44,356 bases of DNA from Candidatus Solincola daggyaiensis (lineage in GTDB: Bacteria; Actinomycetota; Geothermincolia; Geothermincolales; RBG-13-55-18), in NCBI GenBank assembly GCA_015711825.1, contig JACVJD010000011.1, positions 1-44,356 on the forward strand. Reading direction: 5' to 3'. Made by a program: the position numbers and the translations under genes. Below, piece after piece: positions 1 through 7,480 of this stretch. Every line of letters begins with the position of its first letter. Positions within the stretch are counted from its first letter, which is position 1. A model generated the notes under the pieces. It searched no databases, was not told where the DNA came from, and was given only the letters and a program-made list of their open reading frames with translations.

Positions 1-145
1 TAGCCATATTAATTACCCAATGCGTGGCACTAGTTTCAACCGTGGCTCCCAACCCGCAACGCATCTACCTGGGGTTTTATGTCCTAGGTGGGCCAAAATC
101 GGGGGTTAACTGTTCAAGATGAGTTATGGGAAAGGGGGTGAGAAG

Positions 146-478
146 ATGAAGGGTTTCATCGAGTTCATACGCAAGCAGGGCGTGGTGGGCCTGGCCATCG
201 GATTCATCGTGGGCGGCGCCACCGGCGTGGTGGTGAGCTCCCTGGTGACCGACCTCATCAACCCCATTATCGGGGCGGTTTTAGGACAGGGCAGCCTGGA
301 CACCTTGACCTTCCACATCGGCGACGCGGTGTTCAATTACGGCCACTTCATCGGCGTGCTCATCAATTTCGTGATCATCGTGGCCGTGGTCTATCTCATA
401 TTCAAGGTGCTGCGGCTGGAGAGGCTCGACCTAGAGGAAGAGGAGGGCTGCCCTCCGGCTCCCCGCCATGGAGCTTAA
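146..478 (+). CDS. mscL: Large-conductance mechanosensitive channel MscL
   Basis: A 110-residue membrane protein that forms a pentameric emergency pore releasing solutes on hypo-osmotic shock. Two hydrophobic helices are visible. The first (about residues 12-40) carries the MscL-type VVGLAIGFIVGGATG stretch and SSLVTDLINPIIG. The second (about 70-92) is GHFIGVLINFVIIVAVVYLIFKV. A short charged C-terminal tail (RLERLDLEEEE) follows. An ATG at 119 is in frame, but the ATG at 146 has the better ribosome site (AAAGGGGGTG at 131-140), so 146 is preferred. The length is somewhat short for the family because the C-terminal helix is small. It converges on the RuBisCO-like-protein operon and looks monocistronic. 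Confidence 0.93.
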   Translation: MKGFIEFIRKQGVVGLAIGFIVGGATGVVVSSLVTDLINPIIGAVLGQGSLDTLTFHIGDAVFNYGHFIGVLINFVIIVAVVYLIFKVLRLERLDLEEEEGCPPAPRHGA

Positions 479-540
479 CGCTCCCTCCTCGCGGTGTCCT
501 TAACCTCCCACGGCCTGGACGCCCCTTACTGGCAGTGAAC

Positions 541-1887
541 TCAGTGCTCGGCCAGGGATTCGATGGTGCCGTCCGCCCCGCAGGCGGCGGTGGTCTCCTT
601 GAAGGTGCCTTCCCACATCCCCAGCGCCACCGCCAGCTCCCGGTGCTCCTGGGCGTACTCATGGATGGGTACGCCGCACATGGTGGCCTCGATGGCCTGG
701 CGGAAGGCGCGTGCCCCCGCCGTAGGCCCCATGGGGTGGGCGTGGATGCCGCCGCCGGAGCCGATCATGATCTCCTTCCCGATGTCCGCCACACACACCG
801 GCACCATGTCCGGGGTGATGCCTCCCGAGGGCATGGGCATGGTGGGCTTGAGGTTGTGCAGCGGGTAGTGCATGACGTCGGCGGTGACCACGAAGCGGTC
901 CTTGAGATAGGGCGCCTTGCCGTAGGGGGCGGGGAAGACCACGGCGTCGGCTCCCGCCAGGCGGGGCAGCTTGCCCAGCACCAGATGGGAGGCGATGCCG
1001 GAGATGGGCGACTCGTAGAGGGCCCCGGCGCAGTCCATGTGGGCGAGGATGGGGACGTTGATCTCCGGGTCCTCGGCCAGGGCCTGCAGGGCGGGAAGCC
1101 CCACCGCCAGGTAGTTGACCATGATGGCGTTGGCCCCCGCGGCCACGGCACGCCTGGCGACCTCGAACATCTTGGGCAGGTTGTCGGACACGTTCACCGT
1201 GTACAGGGTATGCTCCCCCGTCTCCTCGTAAACCCGCTTTTCCATGGCCATGTAGGCCTTAACGCGGTCCTCCACGCGGTTGAAGGCCATGTCCGCGATG
1301 AGCTCGTCATCCTTGATGACGTCGCATCCCCCCAGGGCGGCCTCATAGAAGAGCTTCTCCCCTACCTCGCAGGAATACCCGGTACAGGGCTTGATCATGT
1401 TGTTGAGCAGAGGGCGCCGCTCCTTCATCCCCAGCGCCTCGTAGATGCCGTCGATGCCGAACTTGGGGCCGCCGAAACCCTCCGTGTAGCTCCTGGGGAA
1501 CCAGAGGTCGATGAGCTTTATCTTGCCCCCCATGGAGATGTTCCCCACCACCGCGGTGAGCAGCATGGGGATCTGGTGCTCGATGTTGCGCACCGGGAAA
1601 GCCACCTGCACCACGTAGGTGCGCTCATCCACCTCTTTCGGCACCTCGAACTCGAAGAAGGGCACCTCGTGGATGGCGATGACCTTGGCCACGTGCTTGG
1701 CCCTCACCTCCGGCGTCTCGCCCGGCACCGCGGTCCAGGTGCCGGTGGACTGCTCCACCGCCAGGAAGGGCGCCAGGTAATACATGATCATGTCCCGCGG
1801 CAGGGCGGCGTAATAGGTGGCGATGATGAAATCGTCGTCCACTATTCCCTCCGGCAGCGCCTTCGGTTGCGCCTCATAATGCAGCAT
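541..1887 (-). CDS. RuBisCO-like protein (form IV), probable sugar-phosphate enolase/isomerase/decarboxylase
   Basis: A 448-residue member of the RuBisCO large-subunit superfamily. Family landmarks by eye: E45 in EQSTGTWT (E60 of spinach RuBisCO), K166 in IKPCTG (K175), the metal/carbamate signature K192-D-D194-E195 in DVIKDDE (K201/D203/E204), H283 (H294), loop-6 K324 in FPAPYGK, S354 in MPSGG (S379) and the glycine-rich phosphate loop IGSGGGIHAHP. The second lysine of the IKPK motif (K177) is Cys168 and R295 is Met, so it should not fix CO2. Form IV proteins catalyse enolisation, isomerisation or decarboxylation of phosphorylated sugars and sugar acids; MtnW is the classic case. The ATG at 1887 has AAGGAGGTATGG just upstream. 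It lies 19 bp after the FGGY kinase, so its substrate is probably that kinase's product. The exact reaction is unknown. Confidence 0.88.
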   Translation of the reverse strand: MLHYEAQPKALPEGIVDDDFIIATYYAALPRDMIMYYLAPFLAVEQSTGTWTAVPGETPEVRAKHVAKVIAIHEVPFFEFEVPKEVDERTYVVQVAFPVRNIEHQIPMLLTAVVGNISMGGKIKLIDLWFPRSYTEGFGGPKFGIDGIYEALGMKERRPLLNNMIKPCTGYSCEVGEKLFYEAALGGCDVIKDDELIADMAFNRVEDRVKAYMAMEKRVYEETGEHTLYTVNVSDNLPKMFEVARRAVAAGANAIMVNYLAVGLPALQALAEDPEINVPILAHMDCAGALYESPISGIASHLVLGKLPRLAGADAVVFPAPYGKAPYLKDRFVVTADVMHYPLHNLKPTMPMPSGGITPDMVPVCVADIGKEIMIGSGGGIHAHPMGPTAGARAFRQAIEATMCGVPIHEYAQEHRELAVALGMWEGTFKETTAACGADGTIESLAEH

Positions 1888-1906
1888 TCTCCATACCTCC
1901 TTCTGC

Positions 1907-3466
1907 TCATGCCCCGCAGGCCTGTTCCGGCTCGTTGAGCATGCGGCAGACCCCGGTGAGGTTGCCGTAAAGCCTGCGGAAAACACCGTACAGCTCCTCG
2001 TACTCGTCGCAGCATCCCGGGTCCGGCTCGAAGGTCCTGCGCACCTCCACCACCTTCTTCAGCTCCCGGTAGCCTCCGTACTCCTTCAAGGCCACCGCCA
2101 CCGCCAGGGCGCATCCCACCGCCCCCGCCTCCTGGGGATCCTTGACCGCCTCCACCTCGCGCCGGGTGATGTCGGCCAGTATCTGCATCCAGAGGTCGGA
2201 GCGCGCTCCGCCCCCGATGGCGCGCAGGGTGGAGCAGCGCAGGCCCGCGCGGCCCACCGCGTCCACCAGCCAGCGGAAGTTGTAGGCCACTCCTTCGTAT
2301 ATGGAGCGCAGCAGGTGCTCGCGACGGTGTTCCAGGGACAGGTTCACGAAGGCGGCGCGCAGGGTGGTGTCGGTGATGGGCGCGCGCTCACCGAACATCC
2401 AGGGGGTGAAGAGAAGCCGTCCCGCTCCGGGCTCCACCTTCGAAGCCGTCTCGTCGAGCACCGAGAAGATGGCCATATCGCCCCCTATCTGACGCGCCTT
2501 CTCCCTTTCCTCCGCGCCGGCGAAGTTCTCCGCGAACCATTTCAGGCAGGCTCCGGCCGTCTCCGTCTCCCCGATCATCATGAACATCTCCGGGTCCGCG
2601 GAGACCACGGAGACGATGCCGTTGCGGCCGAGGTTCTTGGGCTTGGCCACCGTTATCACCAGCCACCCTGAGGTGCCGAGATAGACGTGGGCGTCCCCGT
2701 TCTCCAGCGCCCCGGAGCCGGTGGCGGCCGCGGGAACGTCCCCCATGCCCCCGATGACCGGGGTGCCCGGCTCCAGCCCCATCTCCTCCGCGGCCTCGCG
2801 CGTGAGCAGGCCCACCACCTCGACGGAGCTCTTCACCTCGGGCATCTTCTCCAGGGGGATGCCCAGCAGGCGGGCGAAAAAAGGGTCCCATTCCCGGGTC
2901 TTGTTCTTGAGCAACCCGGTCACCCCCGCGCCGGTGTGGTCTATGATCATGTTTCCGGTGGCGCGGCACACCAGGTAGCCGTTGACGTCCAGGATCTTGT
3001 GGGTCTCCCTGAACACCTGCGGCTCCTTTTCCTTGAGCCAGAGAATCTTGCAGATGACGTCCTTGCCGGAGGGGACCGCCCCCGCCACCGCCATGACCAC
3101 CCTCGGACCCCCCAGGCGGCGCACCAGGCGCTGCGCTTGCTCGTCGGCGCGGCTGTCTATCCAGATTATGGCAGGACGCAAAGGCGTGCCCTTGGGATCC
3201 ACCGGCAGGACGCCCAGCATCTGGGTGGCGAAGCCGGTGCCGATGACCTGCTTCGCATCGATCTTGCCCTCCTTCAACACCCTGCGGGTGCTCGCCGTGA
3301 CCGCATTCCACCAGTCGCGCGGGTCCTGCTCGGCCCAGTGGGGATGCGGGTAGGACACCCCGTAGGGCTCGAAACTCGAGGCCACGATGTTCCCCGCCAG
3401 GTCGGTGAGCACCGCCTTGCTCCCCCCCGTGCCCACGTCATGGCTGACCATGAACTTCTCGCCCAT
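1907..3466 (-). CDS. FGGY-family carbohydrate kinase (xylulokinase-like)
   Basis: A 519-residue ATP-dependent sugar kinase of the FGGY fold. Visible motifs: N-terminal phosphate-binding strand SHDVGTGGSKAVL, the substrate region IIWIDSRADEQ, GGMGDVPAAATGSGAL, YLGTSGWLV in the C-terminal actin-like domain, and the adenosine loop AIGGGARSDLWMQILAD. It should phosphorylate a ketose, sugar alcohol or sugar acid in the cytosol; the motifs do not fix the substrate. It is the third gene of a minus-strand operon and is followed closely by the RuBisCO-like protein, implying consecutive steps. The C-terminal tail (EPDPGCCDEYEELYGVFRRLY) is typical of the family. It differs from the glycerol kinase at 14.7 kb, which has canonical GlpK motifs. 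Confidence 0.9.
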   Translation of the reverse strand: MGEKFMVSHDVGTGGSKAVLTDLAGNIVASSFEPYGVSYPHPHWAEQDPRDWWNAVTASTRRVLKEGKIDAKQVIGTGFATQMLGVLPVDPKGTPLRPAIIWIDSRADEQAQRLVRRLGGPRVVMAVAGAVPSGKDVICKILWLKEKEPQVFRETHKILDVNGYLVCRATGNMIIDHTGAGVTGLLKNKTREWDPFFARLLGIPLEKMPEVKSSVEVVGLLTREAAEEMGLEPGTPVIGGMGDVPAAATGSGALENGDAHVYLGTSGWLVITVAKPKNLGRNGIVSVVSADPEMFMMIGETETAGACLKWFAENFAGAEEREKARQIGGDMAIFSVLDETASKVEPGAGRLLFTPWMFGERAPITDTTLRAAFVNLSLEHRREHLLRSIYEGVAYNFRWLVDAVGRAGLRCSTLRAIGGGARSDLWMQILADITRREVEAVKDPQEAGAVGCALAVAVALKEYGGYRELKKVVEVRRTFEPDPGCCDEYEELYGVFRRLYGNLTGVCRMLNEPEQACGA

Positions 3467-3545
3467 CCGCTACCCTTTCAGGTCTACCGCGCGACCGTCT
3501 TCAAGCCGCTCCCGTCCGGTTCATGCCATCCCCGCCTGGCCGCGC

Positions 3546-4766
3546 TCAGAGTTTGAGATCGACCGCCTCGACCTTTCCGTCCTTGTCTATATGCTCGATG
3601 AATATGGGGGCGCTGTCCCCTTTGCCGGAGGACTTTATCACCTCGCCCGCGAGCTGCATCATGTCCAGGGGATTTACCGCCGCCTCGGGCGGGAAGACGC
3701 CTTTGAGGTCGATCTTGCCCTGCCCCATGACGACGGCCCCCAGGGCGGCGGGTATGCCCGTCCCCTCGCCCATGCCCATACCGCTGGAGGACATCTGGAA
3801 GACGTAGGTGTGGGGCTCGCCTCCCTTTTCCCCCTTGACCACGATCTTGAGGCAGCCGCGCGGGGTGTCGATGCCCGCCTCCTTGAGCAGCCCGTCACGC
3901 CGGGAGATGACGAAGGCCACCGCGAACTCCCGCGGTATCACCGTCTGACCCTGCACCTCCAGCGGCTCGTCGGAGGTCAAGCCCAACCTGACCATGTCCT
4001 TGATGAGGTTGGCGTAGGACACGGGTATGACCAGGCCCAGGTTGGTCACCCTTTTGACGCCCTTGATATACCTGGGAAGGGTTATGGTCTCGGGATGGGG
4101 GTAGGCGTAAACGGGATAGATGCCCACGTCGCGGAACTCCGTTTCCTCCTCCAGCGCCCTTCCGCTCTCCTCGAAGAGCCGCACCGTCCTGTACTCGCCG
4201 TCCAGGAACATGGGGATGTCGATCTCCATGGAGTGGAAGCGGTGCTTTATCACCGCCGGCCCCTCCACCGGCTCGCCGCCGTGGGCGTGGTAGATGTCCA
4301 CGGACTCCACTTGGTCGAGGAGGGTCTCGGCGGTGAACTTCACCAGCAGGTTGGCCATTCCCGGAGAGCTGCCCATTCCCACCAGGGCGGAGATACCCGC
4401 CTCCTTGGCCTTCGCGTCCATGTCCAGCATGATCTCCGTGGCGTCCATATCGTCGCAGATATCCACGTAATCGATGCCCGTCGCGATGGCCGCCTCGAGG
4501 ATGACCGGGCCGTACTTGTAGAATGGCCCCACGCAGTTGAGCACCACCGAGGCGCCCTGCATGGCCTCACGCAGGCTTTTCGGGTCGTCGGCGTCGAGCT
4601 CGAAGGCCTTGACCCTGTCGGGCCCCAGCTCCGAGGAGAGCCTGCGCGCGGCCGCGATATCGCGGTCCGCGATCACGTACTCGTCGTAGTGACCCGTGCT
4701 AGCCAGGCTGCGCGCCGCGGTGCTCCCCACCGCGCCGCAACCGCCCATGATAACCAACTTGGACAT
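3546..4766 (-). CDS. Saccharopine-dehydrogenase-family NAD(P)-binding oxidoreductase
   Basis: A 406-residue protein with an N-terminal Rossmann fold: MSKLVIMGGCGAVGS is the dinucleotide-binding glycine loop, and IADRDIAAARRL places an acidic residue at the end of the second strand. VVLNCVGPFYKYGPVILEAAI is a hallmark of the saccharopine dehydrogenase-like / trans-acting reductase group. The C-terminal half is an alpha/beta domain ending in EVIKSSGKGDSAPIF. The family includes saccharopine, carboxynorspermidine and other amino-acid or lipid dehydrogenases, so the fold does not fix the substrate. The operon with a kinase and a RuBisCO-like protein suggests an oxidation or reduction of a sugar-derived metabolite. 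TetR lies 50 bp upstream and the kinase 79 bp downstream. Confidence 0.85.
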   Translation of the reverse strand: MSKLVIMGGCGAVGSTAARSLASTGHYDEYVIADRDIAAARRLSSELGPDRVKAFELDADDPKSLREAMQGASVVLNCVGPFYKYGPVILEAAIATGIDYVDICDDMDATEIMLDMDAKAKEAGISALVGMGSSPGMANLLVKFTAETLLDQVESVDIYHAHGGEPVEGPAVIKHRFHSMEIDIPMFLDGEYRTVRLFEESGRALEEETEFRDVGIYPVYAYPHPETITLPRYIKGVKRVTNLGLVIPVSYANLIKDMVRLGLTSDEPLEVQGQTVIPREFAVAFVISRRDGLLKEAGIDTPRGCLKIVVKGEKGGEPHTYVFQMSSSGMGMGEGTGIPAALGAVVMGQGKIDLKGVFPPEAAVNPLDMMQLAGEVIKSSGKGDSAPIFIEHIDKDGKVEAVDLKL

Positions 4767-4816
4767 CGCTCATACCTCCTTTTCACGGTCCTGACAGCGT
4801 GCTCGCCACGCCCGAC

Positions 4817-5464
4817 CTATGCCTTTTCCCGCGCCAAAAGCTTGCCCATGAGAGGCTGCGCCGTCGCTCCCAGGGAGATGACCATCTCCATGGCCCTGCG
4901 CAGGTCGAAGGCCTCGGGGTCCTCCAGCCACTGGATCTCCATGCCCTCCACCAGCCCCAGCAACATGCAGGCGAAATAATAGGGATCCACGGGGGGCAGG
5001 GAGCCCTCCTCGATGCCCTGCTCGATGATCCTCTGCAGCTCGCATTTGGTCTCGGCGTTGTTGGCGCGCATCCTCTCCACGTATTCCGGCGAGAAGGTCT
5101 CCAGCTCCTCCGCCCTCATCTTCCAGGAGAGCTTGGTGTAATCGCGCTCCCGGTAGTGGAGTTCCGCCGTCTCCCTTCCCAGCCAGGCCAGCTTCTCCAA
5201 GGCGCTGCCGTCCATTCCCGCCGCCCGCCTCACCAGGCCCACGAAATGCTGATGGGATTCCTGCACCAGAGCGAAATAGAGCTCTTCCTTGGATTTCCAG
5301 TACCAATAGAGGGTTCCTTTGCCGAAACCCGCCTCCAGGGCGATCTCCTGCATGGTGGTCTTATGGTAGCCCTTGGTGGAGAAAAGCTTGAGGGCCGCTT
5401 GCTTGAAGGCCCGCTCCCTTTCGTCCTTGACCGGGTTCTTTCTCAGCCCCAGGCTCCTGGCCAT
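4817..5464 (-). CDS. TetR-family transcriptional regulator
   Basis: A 215-residue repressor-type protein. The N-terminal helix-turn-helix is clear: ALKLFSTKGYHKTTMQEIALEAGFGKGTLYWYWKSKEEL in two stretches, with the typical T-x-x-x-I and G-x-G-T-x-Y-x-Y/H-F/W pattern. The rest is a helical ligand-binding domain. An upstream ATG at 5479 is in frame, but the ATG at 5464 has GGAGG (5473-5477) 8 nt away, so 5464 is preferred. It is first in the minus-strand operon with the oxidoreductase, kinase and RuBisCO-like protein. An imperfect palindrome sits between its putative -10 and its start codon, which suggests it represses its own operon. The inducer is unknown. Confidence 0.92.
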   Translation of the reverse strand: MARSLGLRKNPVKDERERAFKQAALKLFSTKGYHKTTMQEIALEAGFGKGTLYWYWKSKEELYFALVQESHQHFVGLVRRAAGMDGSALEKLAWLGRETAELHYRERDYTKLSWKMRAEELETFSPEYVERMRANNAETKCELQRIIEQGIEEGSLPPVDPYYFACMLLGLVEGMEIQWLEDPEAFDLRRAMEMVISLGATAQPLMGKLLAREKA

Positions 5465-5481
5465 GTCCTTTTCCTCCATTA

Positions 5482-5497
5482 GACCAACCGGTCAGTC
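5482..5497 (-). promoter_or_regulatory. Candidate TetR operator
   Basis: The sequence GACTGACCGGTTGGTC (minus strand) fits the palindrome GAC-NN-ACCGGT-NN-GTC: every position pairs except two on each arm. ACCGGT-centred sites of this size are common for TetR-type repressors. It lies immediately upstream of the TetR ribosome site and just downstream of the putative -10 box, the expected place for an autorepressor. Confidence 0.6.
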
Positions 5498-5499
5498 TT

Positions 5500-5528
5500 A
5501 AACTATCACGCGAGGCTTTGACCGTCAA
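5500..5528 (-). promoter_or_regulatory. Putative sigma70-type promoter of the tetR/RLP operon
   Basis: On the minus strand TTGACG (5523-5528) is followed after 17 bp by TAGTTT (5500-5505). The -35 is good and the -10 weak; GATAGT one register over is an alternative. The candidate operator starts 2 bp downstream of the -10. Confidence 0.4.
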
Positions 5529-5832
5529 GCGGGGCCTGTGCACGCCAGGGTGAGGGCGGGGAAAAGGCCGGCGGTATTCGCGACCATCGCGGGAGACGCT
5601 CGCACATGGGTATAAACGTCCTCACACCCGAAGCGTGTGCCGCCATGATCCACGGCGTCGCGCATACGACGGTAAAGCGCCAGGCGCGGTCTTCCTTTCG
5701 TGCCATGACTGCGCCGTTGTGTATCAAGCCTTGCGGCTGGACTCCCGCTAAGTCAGCATATAACATTCCCCTTGCTGGAAGAGCCGTTGGAAATAATGGC
5801 CGGGCTTTCTCGCTGGGGAATGGAGGTACGAG
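5529..5832. other. Divergent intergenic region, no gene seen
   Basis: About 300 bp between the divergent tetR operon and the Dph6-like gene. No convincing reading frame or strong hairpin was found. An AT-rich CATATAACATT near 5756-5766 could hold the -10 for the rightward gene, but no matching -35 at normal spacing is seen. Confidence 0.4.
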
Positions 5833-6489
5833 GTGACGCCATATACCGCTTTTTGCTCCTGGAGCGGGGGCAAGGATTCCTGTCATGCCCTCTATCGCGC
5901 GCTGCGCGAGGGACACCAGGTGAAGAGCCTGTTCACCATGCTGCACGAGAGCAGCAGGATATCCCGCGCCCATGGCATCTCACGGGCCCTCCACGAACTC
6001 CAGGCCGAGGCTTTGGAGATCCCCATGACTTTCGGCAGCGCCACCTGGGAGGAGTACGAACGGGCCTTCAAGGAACAGGTTTCGGGGCTGAAAGCCGCGG
6101 GCGTGGAGGCGGGGGTGTTCGGGGATATCGACCTGCCGGAGCACCGCGAGTGGGTGGAGCGGGTGTGCGGGGAGATGGGCATCGCCCCCCTGCTTCCCCT
6201 GTGGGGCGAAGACCACGCCTCGCTGGCCCGCGAGTTCGCGGAGCTCGGCTTCCACGCCGTGATCGTCTCGGTGAAAAGAGAGTTGCTGGGGGCGGAATGG
6301 CTGGGGAGGGATTTCGACCTCCGCGCCATAGAGGGACTGGAGGAGGTGGGCGTCGATCCCAGCGGCGAGGGCGGAGAGTTCCACACCTTCGTTTTCGACG
6401 GCCCCCTATTCCGGAGATGCGTGGGCTTTTCCATGGGGGAGATCAAAGAAAGAGACGGCTACCTGGGGCTGGAACTCCATCCCGCTTGA
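5833..6489 (+). CDS. PP-loop ATP-binding protein, Dph6 (diphthine--ammonia ligase) family
   Basis: A 218-residue N-type ATP pyrophosphatase. The PP-loop SGGKDS lies at about residues 10-15, and GEGGEFHTFVFDGPLF near the C-terminus is the GEGGE(F/Y)-HT signature of the Dph6/MJ0570-like group. These enzymes adenylate a carboxylate and transfer ammonia. Dph6 completes diphthamide in eukaryotes and archaea, but bacteria lack diphthamide, so the bacterial substrate is unknown. The start is a GTG at 5833 with GGAGG at 5822-5826. It appears to stand alone, divergent from the tetR operon and facing the flavoprotein operon. Confidence 0.85.
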   Translation: MTPYTAFCSWSGGKDSCHALYRALREGHQVKSLFTMLHESSRISRAHGISRALHELQAEALEIPMTFGSATWEEYERAFKEQVSGLKAAGVEAGVFGDIDLPEHREWVERVCGEMGIAPLLPLWGEDHASLAREFAELGFHAVIVSVKRELLGAEWLGRDFDLRAIEGLEEVGVDPSGEGGEFHTFVFDGPLFRRCVGFSMGEIKERDGYLGLELHPA

Positions 6490-6809
6490 GCCATGCCGCC
6501 GGGCGCAGGATCATCCCGTCACGGGCGCCGACGATCGCTTCGCGCCATTGTGCGCCGCTTCACCGGGCCCGCGCCGTAAGCTCATCACAAAACCATCGAC
6601 TCAATACGCCGGACCGCCCGCGGCGCCGCTTCCCCACCATGCAGCGCCGCGTCCGTCCAGCGGTTGCAAACCGCCATGAAGGCGTCGATAAAAACGAGGG
6701 TGAGACAACCCTCTTGTTGATCACTGTACTGTTCTCAAAGCATCCGCCTTGCGGGCTTTGTCCAAAGGAAAGGGGAGCGAACCCTTCGATGGATGACCGC
6801 GCGCTGCCC
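6490..6809. other. Convergent intergenic region, no gene seen
   Basis: A 320-bp gap between the converging PP-loop and flavoprotein genes. No plausible coding frame, RNA gene or U-tract terminator was recognised. Codon-like periodicity is absent, and short GC-rich inverted repeats are no more than expected at this base composition. Confidence 0.35.
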
Positions 6810-7478
6810 TCAAGGGTTCTCCAGGGCCCGGCGGCCGGCCTTGAGGAGGCGCGCCAGCTCCACGGCGCGCGACACCGTGGAGGCGGCGGCGGCCATCCCC
6901 AACTCGTCCCTGAGCACCAGCAACCTGTCGTCGCCCTCCCTTTTCCCCAGGCCCTCCAGCGAGGAGAAGGCGGAGCCGCCCTGCAGCCCGAACTCGGGGG
7001 TGGCCACGATCATGTTCACGGCGTGGAAGAACTGGTTCATGGTGAGCAAAGCCGTCTCCAAGCCCGCCATGCGGAACCAGGCCACGGCTATCGAGCCCCC
7101 CACTTTGTCCCTGAGCATGCCCGCGCTCTCGTTGCCGTGCACATAGGGGCGCATGCGGTCGATGAAGGCGGCCATGTAGCCGGAAAGGCGGCCGAAATAG
7201 ACCGGGGTAGCCAGGATCAACGCATCCGCTTTCTCGATGCGAGGGTAGAGCGCCGCCATGTCGTCTTCCACCGCGCACCTCTTTCCCCCGGACTGCCTGC
7301 GCAGGCACCAGTTGCAATGCCGGCAGTCCGCCACCTTATGCTCCGCTAGGGAAACCAGTTCGCCGTAAACCCCCGGCGTACCCTCCTGGCTTTCCAGCGC
7401 CCTCTGCATCAAGGCCTCAACGTTGCCGCCGCGCACCGGGCTGCCGCAGACCGCCGTTATTCTTACCTCCGGGATCAT
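6810..7478 (-). CDS. Iron-sulfur flavoprotein (Isf-like flavodoxin/NADPH-dependent FMN reductase fold)
   Basis: A 222-residue flavodoxin-fold protein. The N-terminal ITAVCGSPVRGGN is the FMN phosphate loop, and ILATPVYFGRLSGYMAAFIDRM is the conserved flavin-binding segment of this family. Between them sits a compact cysteine motif C-x2-C-x2-C-x8-C (CRHCNWC followed by KRC), which in archaeal and clostridial Isf proteins binds a [4Fe-4S] cluster. It likely shuttles electrons between ferredoxin and small oxidants such as oxygen species or quinones. The ATG at 7478 lies 2 bp after the stop of the PAS kinase, so the two are translationally coupled and probably functionally linked. Confidence 0.86.
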   Translation of the reverse strand: MIPEVRITAVCGSPVRGGNVEALMQRALESQEGTPGVYGELVSLAEHKVADCRHCNWCLRRQSGGKRCAVEDDMAALYPRIEKADALILATPVYFGRLSGYMAAFIDRMRPYVHGNESAGMLRDKVGGSIAVAWFRMAGLETALLTMNQFFHAVNMIVATPEFGLQGGSAFSSLEGLGKREGDDRLLVLRDELGMAAAASTVSRAVELARLLKAGRRALENP

Positions 7479-7480
7479 GG

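Noticed and set aside
535-1938. Long open frame on the plus strand opposite the RuBisCO-like protein.
   Set aside because: It is a His/Gly/Val-rich antisense shadow typical of GC-rich genes; the minus-strand protein has clear family motifs.
3387-4979. 530-codon plus-strand frame.
   Set aside because: Antisense to the saccharopine-dehydrogenase-like gene, low-complexity His/Gly/Val/Arg composition and no ribosome site.
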